DNA of 36,914 nucleotides from a bacterium (GTDB lineage Bacteria > Zixibacteria > MSB-5A5 > GN15 > FEB-12), in contig JARGFS010000014.1 of the NCBI GenBank assembly GCA_029211095.1, positions 1-36,914 of the forward strand. Reading direction: 5' to 3'. Made by a program: the position numbers and the translations under genes. How positions within the stretch are numbered: position 1 is the stretch's first letter; each line of letters starts with the position of its first letter. The notes beneath the pieces are model-generated. The model was given only the letters and a program-made list of their open reading frames with translations, was not told where the DNA came from and did not search any database. Shown piece by piece: positions 15,845 through 23,572 of the stretch.

Positions 15845-16762
15845 ATGATTACAGACATTTTGCACATTAGGCGGTTCATGATATGCCTGTTGGTGGGCGC
15901 GCTAATCTTTCTCGCGGCCAGCTGTGGTGACGATGACGAAGAGGAATCAATTGTTGCCCCCCCTGATACTACCGATACAATCCCGGAATTACCGGATACG
16001 GGGTTTACTTATGAACCGGATCAGACCCCGGCTCTACTTGCCGATGGCTACAAAGGGGTTCTGAGCTACACACGACCGGATCAGGGTTTTCCCGTTACAA
16101 CTGAGGACACGGTCACACTCCTGATTGAGCCGGACAGTTTCTACCTTTATCATCTCACTCGGTCCAGCAATCTGTGTGACTCACGAGGAAAACTTGATTT
16201 CGGCAAGGGAGACCTGACCGTACTCTTGAGCAGCCAGCCGATTATGGCCCAGTGTGACAGTCTCCGTACTCCCCGGGGGACAATGCAGTCCGTCTATACA
16301 GAGAGCAGTCTGGTTATGGATACGGCCCGAAACGTCTTGCTGCCTTCGGGAGAACTTGAGCGGGCTCAGTATTCCTTTGATCTGGTCGCTTTCAATATTT
16401 ATGACTCACTGGTCGGATTGATGAGAGTGGACCAGTATCTGAACACAGATCACACAGTTATCGAAGACTCAGTGGAGCTGTCTATAACCGACTCACTCTA
16501 TTCATTTGGAGTATTAACCGGAACCGATTTTTGCTCCACTGTCGGTTCAGTTGAGATTGATCCGGTGAACGGAGCGATAAGTTTTGCGGTTGATTCCACC
16601 ATTTCGGACACAACCATTTGCAAGACTTATCTGAACCTCAAAGGGACCTATGAGGCTGATTTCCGATACAATCGAGTTCTGATAACCGGTGCGAAATACA
16701 AGCCGATTGAGGGTAGTTTCCACGACTCTATCATTGTTCGGCTGGAGTTGATGGGCCAGTAG
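15845..16762 (+). CDS. Lipoprotein with two copies of a Cys-pair domain (function unknown)
   Basis: 305 residues from ATG 15845; the frame is also open from TTG 15782, directly after pyrG. The N-terminus MITDILHIRRFMICLLVGALIFLAASC is a lipoprotein signal with Cys27, followed by an acidic, Pro/Thr-rich linker (GDDDEEE, PDTTD). Two ~100-residue beta-rich units follow. Unit 1 has SNLCDSRGKL (Cys111) and AQCDSLRTPRG (Cys137), and unit 2 has FCSTVGSVE (Cys230) and TICKTYLNLKGTYE (Cys259). The spacing suggests one disulfide per unit outside the cytoplasm. The next gene encodes a single-unit paralogue. No known family is recognised. Lys/Asp after the Cys might affect sorting, but rules for this lineage are unknown. 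Confidence 0.75.
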   Translation: MITDILHIRRFMICLLVGALIFLAASCGDDDEEESIVAPPDTTDTIPELPDTGFTYEPDQTPALLADGYKGVLSYTRPDQGFPVTTEDTVTLLIEPDSFYLYHLTRSSNLCDSRGKLDFGKGDLTVLLSSQPIMAQCDSLRTPRGTMQSVYTESSLVMDTARNVLLPSGELERAQYSFDLVAFNIYDSLVGLMRVDQYLNTDHTVIEDSVELSITDSLYSFGVLTGTDFCSTVGSVEIDPVNGAISFAVDSTISDTTICKTYLNLKGTYEADFRYNRVLITGAKYKPIEGSFHDSIIVRLELMGQ

Positions 16763-16815
16763 TTAATCCGTTTGAACAATTAAGCTCACTCTGCCGTTAT
16801 ACTATCGAGTAAACG

Positions 16816-17295
16816 ATGGGAGAGAATTTGCGAATTACCACTGTCATTTTCCTGCTGGTCGGCCTTTGTTTGATTGGCTGTGACGAGGAGGAAACGCCAA
16901 CATCGGCAGCGGATGTTCTGCCAGCCAACCGGTACGAAGGGCATGTTGTAATCAACATGCGCGAATCAGCTCCGCCCTACTACCCTATTGAAAGAACCGA
17001 TTCCGTGACCCTGTCGGTCTCAGGCGATGTTTACGCTCTCACCTTTCAGACAGACAAGAGCCACATTTGCGGTTCTATCGGGAAGATCAGCTACAACACA
17101 GAGGTAGGCTGGATCACCCTTGAGATAGAAAACACAACCGCCGCCCAATGCGATACGCTTCGCACGCCAAGAGGCTCGTTTGAATCCGAGATCAAAGGGA
17201 GAGATCTAAATATGACCGGGGAATACATCATTGGTCTCCCGAATTCAGACAGAGACGACACTATCAAGTACCGCTTTGATTTGACCGCCCCCTGA
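16816..17295 (+). CDS. Single-domain paralogous lipoprotein (function unknown)
   Basis: 159 residues. The signal RITTVIFLLVGLCLIGC ends in a clear lipobox with Cys22, followed by DEEETPTS. The body repeats the first unit of the upstream protein: YEGHVV, RTDSVTLSV, YALTF, HICGSIGKISY (Cys85), AAQCDTLRTPRGSFES (Cys112), and a closing IKYRFDLTA like QYSFDLVA upstream. The shared segment QCD[ST]LRTPRG is almost identical, so the two genes arose by duplication. A TATACT box at 16798-16803 lies ~12 bp before the ATG, without a good -35 at normal spacing. It converges with the minus-strand gene, only 2 bp between the stops. Surface or periplasmic exposure is inferred; the role is unknown. Confidence 0.8.
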   Translation: MGENLRITTVIFLLVGLCLIGCDEEETPTSAADVLPANRYEGHVVINMRESAPPYYPIERTDSVTLSVSGDVYALTFQTDKSHICGSIGKISYNTEVGWITLEIENTTAAQCDTLRTPRGSFESEIKGRDLNMTGEYIIGLPNSDRDDTIKYRFDLTAP

Positions 17296-17297
17296 TC

Positions 17298-18401
17298 CTA
17301 CATCAGCTGTCCAATTTTATACATAGAAAAATAAACAGTCCAGGCCAGGTAGAGTGAGGCCAGCCCGACCGGAATCAGCAGGTATCTGCGCCACCGGGAT
17401 TCAACCGCGCTTCCAATCATAATGTACAGAGGGAAGGCCACAACGATATGCCGGTAGTAGCAGTCGCAGGTCCCCATGGCAGGGGTAAAAAGCAGCACAC
17501 CGATCATGAAAAGCTGCCAGCTGATCGGCAGTTTTCTATTGTACATGAACGGAAGGGTGATCAACAGAAACAGAACCATGATAAAGACAGGACTGCTGCC
17601 GGACATCTCCGTCAACACCCGGTAAAAGGTCATCAGCGGGAACGTGATCTCATGGCTGTAATAGTACTGGGCATGGATGCTGGTGTAGAGCAAGAAATTG
17701 TCGAATGCTATCCAATAGTATGCGAAATAAAGGAACATAGCCGCGCCGATTGCTCCGATAGAGGAAGCCACGTTGATCCGCTCCCTCTGAGTCATTTTCT
17801 TATAGTTGGCCAGCAAGTAGTATAGCAGGGGAAAGCCGATAACTGCGCCGGAGGGATATGTAACGGTCAGGAAACCGGTCAATGGGATCATCATCCAGGA
17901 TCGATCTCTTTCCAGCAGGTATAGAATTGAGACGGCCAGCAAAAGGTAGAGGGCATAAGGAAATGCGGTCAGGAAATAGAATGATGAAGGGAAAATGACC
18001 AGGGCAATCAGGGAAGCAAGGGCAGCCCGTTCCCCCAATCTTTTTTCTGCCATCCGGTAAATCAAGAGCATACCCCCCAACAGGCTCAGCCAGCTAATCC
18101 CGAGAAGGGCGTAACGATGATCGACGCCCAGCCACCCAACAACTTTAGCAGTCATCGGGTAGAATGGGAACCAGCCAACGTTGCCACAGATAGCTTCCGG
18201 ATTCCTGTCGCAGGGAAAGACCTGATAGCCATCGGCCGCAATAGAGAAGTAGTGCTCTGCATCCCAGATAATCATGGCCGGGACGAACGAATCATAGCGC
18301 GATTCGCCGATACGAAGACCAACGATCACGGAAACCATGAGCAGCAGCCAGAGGCCGAACGGGATCAGGAAACTTTTGCTTTTATAGTGACTTTTTATCA
18401 T
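17298..18401 (-). CDS. PIG-V-like GT-C family membrane mannosyltransferase/glycosyltransferase
   Basis: 367 residues from ATG 18401 (TTG 18416 in frame would add five). About nine hydrophobic segments. After the first TM comes IIWDAEHYFSIAADGYQVF with WDAEHY at ~46-51, then NVGWFPFYPMTAK with FPFYP at ~78-82. This matches the PIG-V-like pattern W-D-x-x-x-Y-x-x-I-A-x-x-G-Y...F-F-P-x-Y-P, where the Asp is the presumed GT-C catalytic residue. Such enzymes transfer sugars from polyprenyl-phosphate donors on the outer face of the membrane. It sits at the edge of the polysaccharide locus and is transcribed away from it, divergent from a second large membrane protein. Sugar and acceptor cannot be told from sequence. 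Confidence 0.75.
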   Translation of the reverse strand: MIKSHYKSKSFLIPFGLWLLLMVSVIVGLRIGESRYDSFVPAMIIWDAEHYFSIAADGYQVFPCDRNPEAICGNVGWFPFYPMTAKVVGWLGVDHRYALLGISWLSLLGGMLLIYRMAEKRLGERAALASLIALVIFPSSFYFLTAFPYALYLLLAVSILYLLERDRSWMMIPLTGFLTVTYPSGAVIGFPLLYYLLANYKKMTQRERINVASSIGAIGAAMFLYFAYYWIAFDNFLLYTSIHAQYYYSHEITFPLMTFYRVLTEMSGSSPVFIMVLFLLITLPFMYNRKLPISWQLFMIGVLLFTPAMGTCDCYYRHIVVAFPLYIMIGSAVESRWRRYLLIPVGLASLYLAWTVYFSMYKIGQLM

Positions 18402-18444
18402 TAACTTATCTGTCAATATACAACGACCTAATATAATCGGTGGA

Positions 18445-20154
18445 ATGAAATTTAGAAGTGGTAATCGTGCAGTTGGGGTTTTCTTTGTCGGAATGGCATT
18501 GTTTTACACACTGCCATACTTTTTGGAGTTGCACAATTGGGGCATCAGGGACTGGGACCTCTTTTCTACGATAACGGCGGTGCCGATTGGATCGATTATT
18601 GACTACGGTCAGTTCCCGTTCTGGAATCCATATCTGTTGGGCGGGAATATCCTATTCCATCATCCGGAAGTGGCGGTTTTTTCTCCCTTCATTTTTGTTC
18701 ACTGGCTTTTTGGAGTAATTATCGGGCTCAAGATTCAGGTGGCGGTATGCTACTTGATTGGTTTTTGGGGCAGCTATCGTCTGGCCCAGTCGATAGGAAT
18801 TTCGAGAATCGGGTCGGTATTGGTTTCGTTGAGCTACTTTGGCTCTATCCATTTTGCCCTGCACTTTGCCGAAGGGCATCTTCCATTCACGCATTTCTGC
18901 TTTTTGCCCTGGTTTGTTCTGTTGGTCAAAGAGTCGATTGGCAGACCGTCCAGAGCGGTGCTCGCGGCCGGGATATTGTGCCTGATGATTCTGGGGAATG
19001 GAGCGGCCGTCCCCCTTTTGTACACCACCCTCTTCTCGTCCTTATATTTTCTGGGACTCGCTATTCAGGAGTCGGAATGGAAGTATCTGAGGAATCTCGC
19101 TCTGGCCGGTTTGGGAGGTCTGGCTCTGTCGGCAGTGAAAGCAGTCCCCATGATAGTCTACCTCTATCAAAACCAGTGGGCTGGAAGTCCGCATGAGTCG
19201 ATCCCGTTCAGCGCGCTCGGCAGTATCTTTTTTGGATATAAACATTCGCTTCTGGTACAGAATTTTCCCGAGCAGGTTTGGGCTTGGCATGAGTATGGCG
19301 CCTTTATCTCGCCGCTTCTGGTCCTTCTTGGCTTGGTCGCCCTCTGGCTCGCCTTTCGGAGGAGTATCATCTGGCTTGCCCTGTTGCTCTTTTTCCTCGC
19401 TCTCGGTCTCGGGGATCACGGGGCACTTTCTCCCTGGTCAATTCTGTCACATCTGCCCGGGTTTTCATCGGCTCGGGCCACCGGACGCGCTTTCCAGTTT
19501 GTGATTATGGCCGCCGCGTTTACAGGTGGGATCGGCTTTGATTTGCTGGTGGAACGATTCAAAAGGAGAGGAAGAAACGTTCAGGCCGTTCCAATCATTA
19601 CCGCTGGCATAATTGTGCTAACGAACCTGCTCCTGGCCTGGCCGGTGGCCTCGGAAGCTTTCCGACGGGCTCCCCAATATGTGCACCGTTCTGATCTGTT
19701 TGAGCAGACCATTGAAGGTTCACAAACAGCTTATCGGAACTATCTTCAAAACCGAGGCTCCCTCGTAGCGCCGGTTCTCTCCGCTTATCACCCCAGTCGG
19801 GCACTGGTTGATCAGGCGGGGAACGTGATGTCCGAGTTTGTTCAGGCCGGGGCCGCGACGGTTCTTTTCAAAGAGTACACGCCCAATCGTATAACCTATT
19901 CCATAGATGGGACTCAGCCCGGAGAGATGATTGTCGGAATGGGGTTTGATGTTGGTTGGACGGTCGAAGATGGGCGGCGGTTGACCAGTCGGGATGGTCT
20001 GATTGTGGTTCCATTCGGCCCGGGGACTGAGAAAATCGTTCTGGAATATCGAACGCCATACTTTTATCACGGCCTTCTGATTTCGCTGATCTCTCTTGTC
20101 GGATTTCTCCTGGTTCTGTTTCAGTCCCGCCGCATATCCGCCTTGATCAAGTAA
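18445..20154 (+). CDS. YfhO-like / GT-C-type multispanning membrane protein
   Basis: 569 residues with about ten to twelve TM helices followed by a ~100-residue extracytoplasmic domain and a last TM (~545-562). After TM1 comes NWGIRDWDLFSTITAVPIGSIIDYGQFPFWNPYLLGGN. The WD pair and the 'GQFPFWNPY..GG' turn are hallmarks of YfhO/GT-C-like proteins, implicated elsewhere in glycosylation of teichoic acids or other surface polymers. The extracytoplasmic part, YTPNRITYSI...GEMIVGMGFDVGWTVEDGRR, resembles the beta-rich C-terminal module of YfhO proteins. A GGTGGA ribosome site directly precedes ATG 18445, and TATAAT lies at 18432-18437. Divergent neighbours are 43 bp apart. The acceptor is unknown; assignment to the GT-C superfamily is moderately secure. 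Confidence 0.72.
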   Translation: MKFRSGNRAVGVFFVGMALFYTLPYFLELHNWGIRDWDLFSTITAVPIGSIIDYGQFPFWNPYLLGGNILFHHPEVAVFSPFIFVHWLFGVIIGLKIQVAVCYLIGFWGSYRLAQSIGISRIGSVLVSLSYFGSIHFALHFAEGHLPFTHFCFLPWFVLLVKESIGRPSRAVLAAGILCLMILGNGAAVPLLYTTLFSSLYFLGLAIQESEWKYLRNLALAGLGGLALSAVKAVPMIVYLYQNQWAGSPHESIPFSALGSIFFGYKHSLLVQNFPEQVWAWHEYGAFISPLLVLLGLVALWLAFRRSIIWLALLLFFLALGLGDHGALSPWSILSHLPGFSSARATGRAFQFVIMAAAFTGGIGFDLLVERFKRRGRNVQAVPIITAGIIVLTNLLLAWPVASEAFRRAPQYVHRSDLFEQTIEGSQTAYRNYLQNRGSLVAPVLSAYHPSRALVDQAGNVMSEFVQAGAATVLFKEYTPNRITYSIDGTQPGEMIVGMGFDVGWTVEDGRRLTSRDGLIVVPFGPGTEKIVLEYRTPYFYHGLLISLISLVGFLLVLFQSRRISALIK

Positions 20155-20195
20155 TCTATTAGACGGCAACCCGTTGTCCCCGATCATAATACCGG

Positions 20196-20224
20196 TTGAC
20201 ATCAGGGTCCCATTTGGCTATTGT
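20196..20224 (+). promoter_or_regulatory. Putative promoter for the polysaccharide gene set
   Basis: Perfect TTGACA at 20196-20201, 17-bp spacer, TATTGT at 20219-20224 (four of six). It lies in the 105-bp gap between the YfhO-like gene and the Wzz-like gene, giving a leader of ~60 nt. Confidence 0.45.
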
Positions 20225-20289
20225 TGCCGATTGACAGGTCCTGAACAGTTGAGTGGAGAGTGGGTCACCCAGTTAGTGGAGTAGATTTC

Positions 20290-21477
20290 TTGGAAGATCA
20301 TCACAATAATGTCTGGCTGTTTCTTGAAGCGCTGGCCCGTCGGCGTACTTTTATCGTACTGTTTACTCTGATTACGGTAATCTTGTCCACGGTGATTGTG
20401 GTCCTGTTGCCTGATTGGTATAATTCTTCAGCGCTCCTGTTGCCGCCTGCTGAAGAGACCCAGCCGGTGATCAATGTCAGCGGCGGGGATGGAGCCGGAT
20501 TTGAGCTCAGCTCGTTGACAACTTCGGCCGATGTCCTGGTGCGTATTCTCAACAGCCGTGATATCTCCGACCGCATGGTGCGGAGCTTCTCCCTCATGGA
20601 GCGTCTCAATGCGGAAAGTATGCAGGACGCCGAAAAGAAACTGCAGGATGTGGTTGATATATATAAAACCGAAGAAGGGTTGTTGTATATATCGGTCGAT
20701 GACAAGGACCCGGCCTTCGCGGCCAAGCTGGCCAATGGTTTCATCACCGAGCTTGATTCACTGACTCGGAGTGTTGCCAGTGCTCAGGCCAGAGAAAAGG
20801 TCAACTTTTTCAACGAGCGTCTGGTAATAGCTAATGAGCAGCTGGGTAAAGCGCGGATGGCATTCCAGGAGTTTCAGATTGAGAATCGCGCTCTTGATTT
20901 TGAAGAACAGACCCATCTGGCGATCGAACAGGCGATTCAGTTGCGTATCGAGTTGGCCGAGATTGATATCAATATACAACTGGCTGAACTAAACCTGAGT
21001 GGGGAAACAGGAAATCTATCGGAGATGCGCGGCCGGAAGAAGGCGATTCAGGAAAAACTGAAGACAATAGAATACGGGGGTTCAGAGAAATCTTATCTAA
21101 CGCTGCCGCTCTCTTCAATTCCGGTCCTTCGCGGCAAGTATGACGAACTCTATGGAATGGTGAAAGTTTCCGAAGCTCTGACTTCCATGCTCATTCAACA
21201 AGTGGAGCAGGCAAAAATCCAGGAAGGTGGCCTGGTGGAATATTCCGTACTTGCGTATGCCCGAGAATCTGAGATTCCGGTTCGTCCGAATCGTTTGATG
21301 CTGCTCATTGTGGCCTGTTTCGGATCGCTGGGCATGGCAATATTTCTGGCCCTGCTACTGGAATATTTCAAGGTTCTGGCAGAAAAAAGCCCCCACGACT
21401 ACGATCGGGCCGTCCTTTTTTATAACGCTTATCTGGGCTGGATGCCCGGAATGGGGAAAAAGAGCCGCAGGAAATAA
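20290..21477 (+). CDS. Wzz-type polysaccharide chain-length determinant protein
   Basis: 395 residues from TTG 20290, which has GGAG eight bases upstream; GTG 20260 in frame would add ten residues but its ribosome site is too close. TM1 is at residues ~20-41 (FIVLFTLITVILSTVIVVLLP) and TM2 near the C-terminus (MLLIVACFGSLGMAIFLALLLEYF). Between them is a periplasmic domain of long helices (AREKVNFFNERLVIANEQLGKARMAF...) typical of Wzz/PCP co-polymerases. The Pro-rich segment RESEIPVRPNR just before TM2 is the family signature. The cytoplasmic tail is short and has no Tyr-kinase domain, so it is PCP-1-like. It opens the nucleotide-sugar gene set and probably controls the modal length of the polymer those genes make. 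Confidence 0.85.
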   Translation: MEDHHNNVWLFLEALARRRTFIVLFTLITVILSTVIVVLLPDWYNSSALLLPPAEETQPVINVSGGDGAGFELSSLTTSADVLVRILNSRDISDRMVRSFSLMERLNAESMQDAEKKLQDVVDIYKTEEGLLYISVDDKDPAFAAKLANGFITELDSLTRSVASAQAREKVNFFNERLVIANEQLGKARMAFQEFQIENRALDFEEQTHLAIEQAIQLRIELAEIDINIQLAELNLSGETGNLSEMRGRKKAIQEKLKTIEYGGSEKSYLTLPLSSIPVLRGKYDELYGMVKVSEALTSMLIQQVEQAKIQEGGLVEYSVLAYARESEIPVRPNRLMLLIVACFGSLGMAIFLALLLEYFKVLAEKSPHDYDRAVLFYNAYLGWMPGMGKKSRRK

Positions 21478-21566
21478 AACTCGGTTTGTATTCGTGCGAT
21501 CCAATCGTCGGCACCAGATTGTTTGTATAACAAACTGATGGTCCCGGCTCAGGAGAGAAAAGTTAT

Positions 21567-22337
21567 ATGACAACTTCCATAGTTCACTCCAGTATCAAGA
21601 TTGATGACAGCTCTCACTACGGCGACTTCTGTGTTATCGGGAATAATGTGAAGATCGGACGTGGATGCGCCATCGGTCATCATGTCGTTATCCATGAGGA
21701 TGTAGAGATTGGAGACAATGTCCGCATTGATGATTTCAGCGTGTTGGGTAAACTCCCCATGAAGGCGGCCAGTTCAGCCGTCACCCATATTAAGGAACTG
21801 GCTCCTTGTCGGATTGAGTCGGACTGTATCATCGGAAGTTCGGTAGTTATCTATCGTGGTTGTACAATCGGGCGGAAGGTCTTGGTCGCTGATCTGGCGA
21901 CAATTAGGGAAGACGTAACGGTGGGGGAATACACGATTGTCGGGAGAGGGGTAGCAATAGAGAACAAGTGTACGATTGGCAGACGTGTTAAGCTGGAGAC
22001 TAACTGCTACATTACGGCTATGTCGACACTTGAGGATCGAGTCTTTGTCGCTCCGTGCGTGGCAACGTCCAACGACAATTATCTCGGTCGGACAGAAAAA
22101 AGATTTGAGAAGTTTGGCGGGGTGATAATTAGAAAAGGCGGTCGGGTGGGGCTGAACGCGACTATCCTGCCGGGGAAAACGATCGGGCGCGATGCTGTCG
22201 TTGCGGCCGGCGCACTGGTAACAAAAGATGTACCGGACAAACAGATTGTATCCGGAATTCCGGCCCGGTTTTTCAGGGAAGTTCCTGCCGAGGAGCAGCT
22301 TGAAAATCAGGGTTGGGATGACATAAAGGAGAAATAG
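21567..22337 (+). CDS. WbpD-like left-handed beta-helix N-acetyltransferase
   Basis: A 256-residue hexapeptide-repeat protein. Repeats such as IGNNVKIGRGCAIGHHVVI, IGDNVRIDDFSVLG, IGSSVVIYRGCTIGRKVLV and VGLNATILPGKTIGRDAVVAAGALV form the acetyl-CoA-binding beta helix. The ending GIPARFFREVPAEEQL is the usual LbH tail. NDNYLGRTEKRFEKFGG with nearby Asn residues matches the active region of WbpD/WlbB enzymes, which acetylate the 3-amino group of UDP-GlcNAc(3NH2)A. Directly downstream genes resemble WbpE and WbpI, which supports that role. AGGAGA precedes the ATG. An additional, less regular insertion (LPMKAASSAVTHIKELAP) interrupts the coil early on. Substrate is inferred from context. Confidence 0.8.
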   Translation: MTTSIVHSSIKIDDSSHYGDFCVIGNNVKIGRGCAIGHHVVIHEDVEIGDNVRIDDFSVLGKLPMKAASSAVTHIKELAPCRIESDCIIGSSVVIYRGCTIGRKVLVADLATIREDVTVGEYTIVGRGVAIENKCTIGRRVKLETNCYITAMSTLEDRVFVAPCVATSNDNYLGRTEKRFEKFGGVIIRKGGRVGLNATILPGKTIGRDAVVAAGALVTKDVPDKQIVSGIPARFFREVPAEEQLENQGWDDIKEK

Positions 22338-22338
22338 A

Positions 22339-23457
22339 ATGGGCGTGCCACTACTGGATTTGTCTCGTCAATATGATTATTTGAAAGATGATCTGAATGC
22401 TGCCGTTTGCAGGGTTATGGCCCATTGTGGTTATATCCTCGGACCGGAAGTCAAGGAATTGGAACAGGCTATAGCTGAGTTGTGCAACGTTGGGCACGCG
22501 CGCGGGGTTGCCTCGGGAACCGACGCTCTCTTGCTGGCTCTCAAAGCGGCCGGAATTTGTCCGGGGGACGAAGTCATCACGACGAACTTCTCGTTCTTTG
22601 CAACTGCTGGAGTTGTTTCTCGTTTAGGAGCCAAACCTGTCTTTGTCGACATTGAACCGGACACCTATAACATTGATCCGAATCTGATTGAACAGGCGAT
22701 CACGGCCAAAACAAAAGCGATAGTACCGGTACATCTGTTCGGCCAGTGTGCCGACATGGACCCTATCAACGAAATCGCCTCCAGGCATGGATTGAAAGTT
22801 ATCGAAGATGCCGCTCAGGCAATTGGATCAGAATATAAAGGGAAACAAGCCGGCTCCATGTCTGATTTTGGCTGCTTCTCGTTCTACCCCTCCAAGAACC
22901 TGGGTGCGGCTGGCGATGGCGGCATTGTGGTCTGCGATGACAAAGAGTACGATGATCTGGTGGACATACTTCGCCTGCATGGTTCAAAGCCCAAATACTA
23001 TCATCGCATTGTCGGCTATAACTCCAGACTGGCCACGCTGCAGGCGGCAGTTCTTCTGGTAAAACTCCCCTATCTTGATGGGTGGTCTCGTAAGCGGATT
23101 GAACATGCCGGAATCTACAACGAAGCGTTCGCCGATCTGGACACAGTTCGGACACCGGTCGTGAAAGAGTACACTACTTTTCATATCTACAACCAGTATA
23201 CTATTGCTGTGCCGGAGCGGGATAAAGTCCAGCAGTTTTTAAGGGAGCGTGGCATTGGTAACGAGATTTATTATCCGGTACCGTTCCATATGCAGGACTG
23301 TTTCTCTGACCTTGGCTATGCCGCCGATGATTTCCCCGTCACGAGGAAAGCGGCAGCCGAAGTTCTCTCCATTCCTGTCTACCCAGAGATGACCGAATCC
23401 GAACAGCAGGAAGTTATTGCGGCGGTGCGAGAAGCTGTTGCGGCTGTGGCTGTCTGA
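22339..23457 (+). CDS. WbpE-like DegT/DnrJ/EryC1/StrS sugar aminotransferase
   Basis: A 372-residue fold-type-I PLP enzyme that aminates a keto nucleotide sugar using glutamate. PLDLSRQYDYLKDDL at the start, VASGTDALLLAL (57-68), VIEDAAQAIGSEY with PLP-ring Asp157, and SFYPSKNLGAAGDGG with Schiff-base Lys186 are all family marks. GYNSRLATLQAAVLLVKL and YYPVPFHMQDCF follow. The start FxDLxxQY and neighbours (WbpD-like just upstream with 1 bp between, WbpI-like downstream) suggest the WbpE step, UDP-3-keto-GlcNAcA to the 3-amino sugar. AAGGAG provides the ribosome site. A weak 5-bp hairpin follows the stop. Sugar specificity is inferred. Confidence 0.87.
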   Translation: MGVPLLDLSRQYDYLKDDLNAAVCRVMAHCGYILGPEVKELEQAIAELCNVGHARGVASGTDALLLALKAAGICPGDEVITTNFSFFATAGVVSRLGAKPVFVDIEPDTYNIDPNLIEQAITAKTKAIVPVHLFGQCADMDPINEIASRHGLKVIEDAAQAIGSEYKGKQAGSMSDFGCFSFYPSKNLGAAGDGGIVVCDDKEYDDLVDILRLHGSKPKYYHRIVGYNSRLATLQAAVLLVKLPYLDGWSRKRIEHAGIYNEAFADLDTVRTPVVKEYTTFHIYNQYTIAVPERDKVQQFLRERGIGNEIYYPVPFHMQDCFSDLGYAADDFPVTRKAAAEVLSIPVYPEMTESEQQEVIAAVREAVAAVAV

Positions 23458-23535
23458 TTCTCGGGACAGAGATTGTTTTGGACTTTGTTTCCGGCGGTCA
23501 ACGCATCAGAGAAATGGATTTGGCTTTCATATTAG

Positions 23536-23564
23536 TTGAAAAGAGCAGACTCCGGGGCTATCAT
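23536..23564 (+). promoter_or_regulatory. Strong promoter match immediately upstream of the wecB/wbpI-like gene
   Basis: TTGAAA (23536-23541), exactly 17 bp, TATCAT (23559-23564): five of six matches in each box. The predicted start, ~23571, is within two bases of the ATG at 23573, and no Shine-Dalgarno sequence is visible, so the mRNA may be leaderless. Confidence 0.6.
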
Positions 23565-23572
23565 ACCCAGAT

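Noticed and set aside
18410-18437. CTGTCA-16-TATAAT as the promoter of the YfhO-like gene
   Set aside because: The -10 box would place the start of transcription at the ribosome site or the ATG itself, although a good Shine-Dalgarno is present; the region is too short and AT-rich to trust the match.
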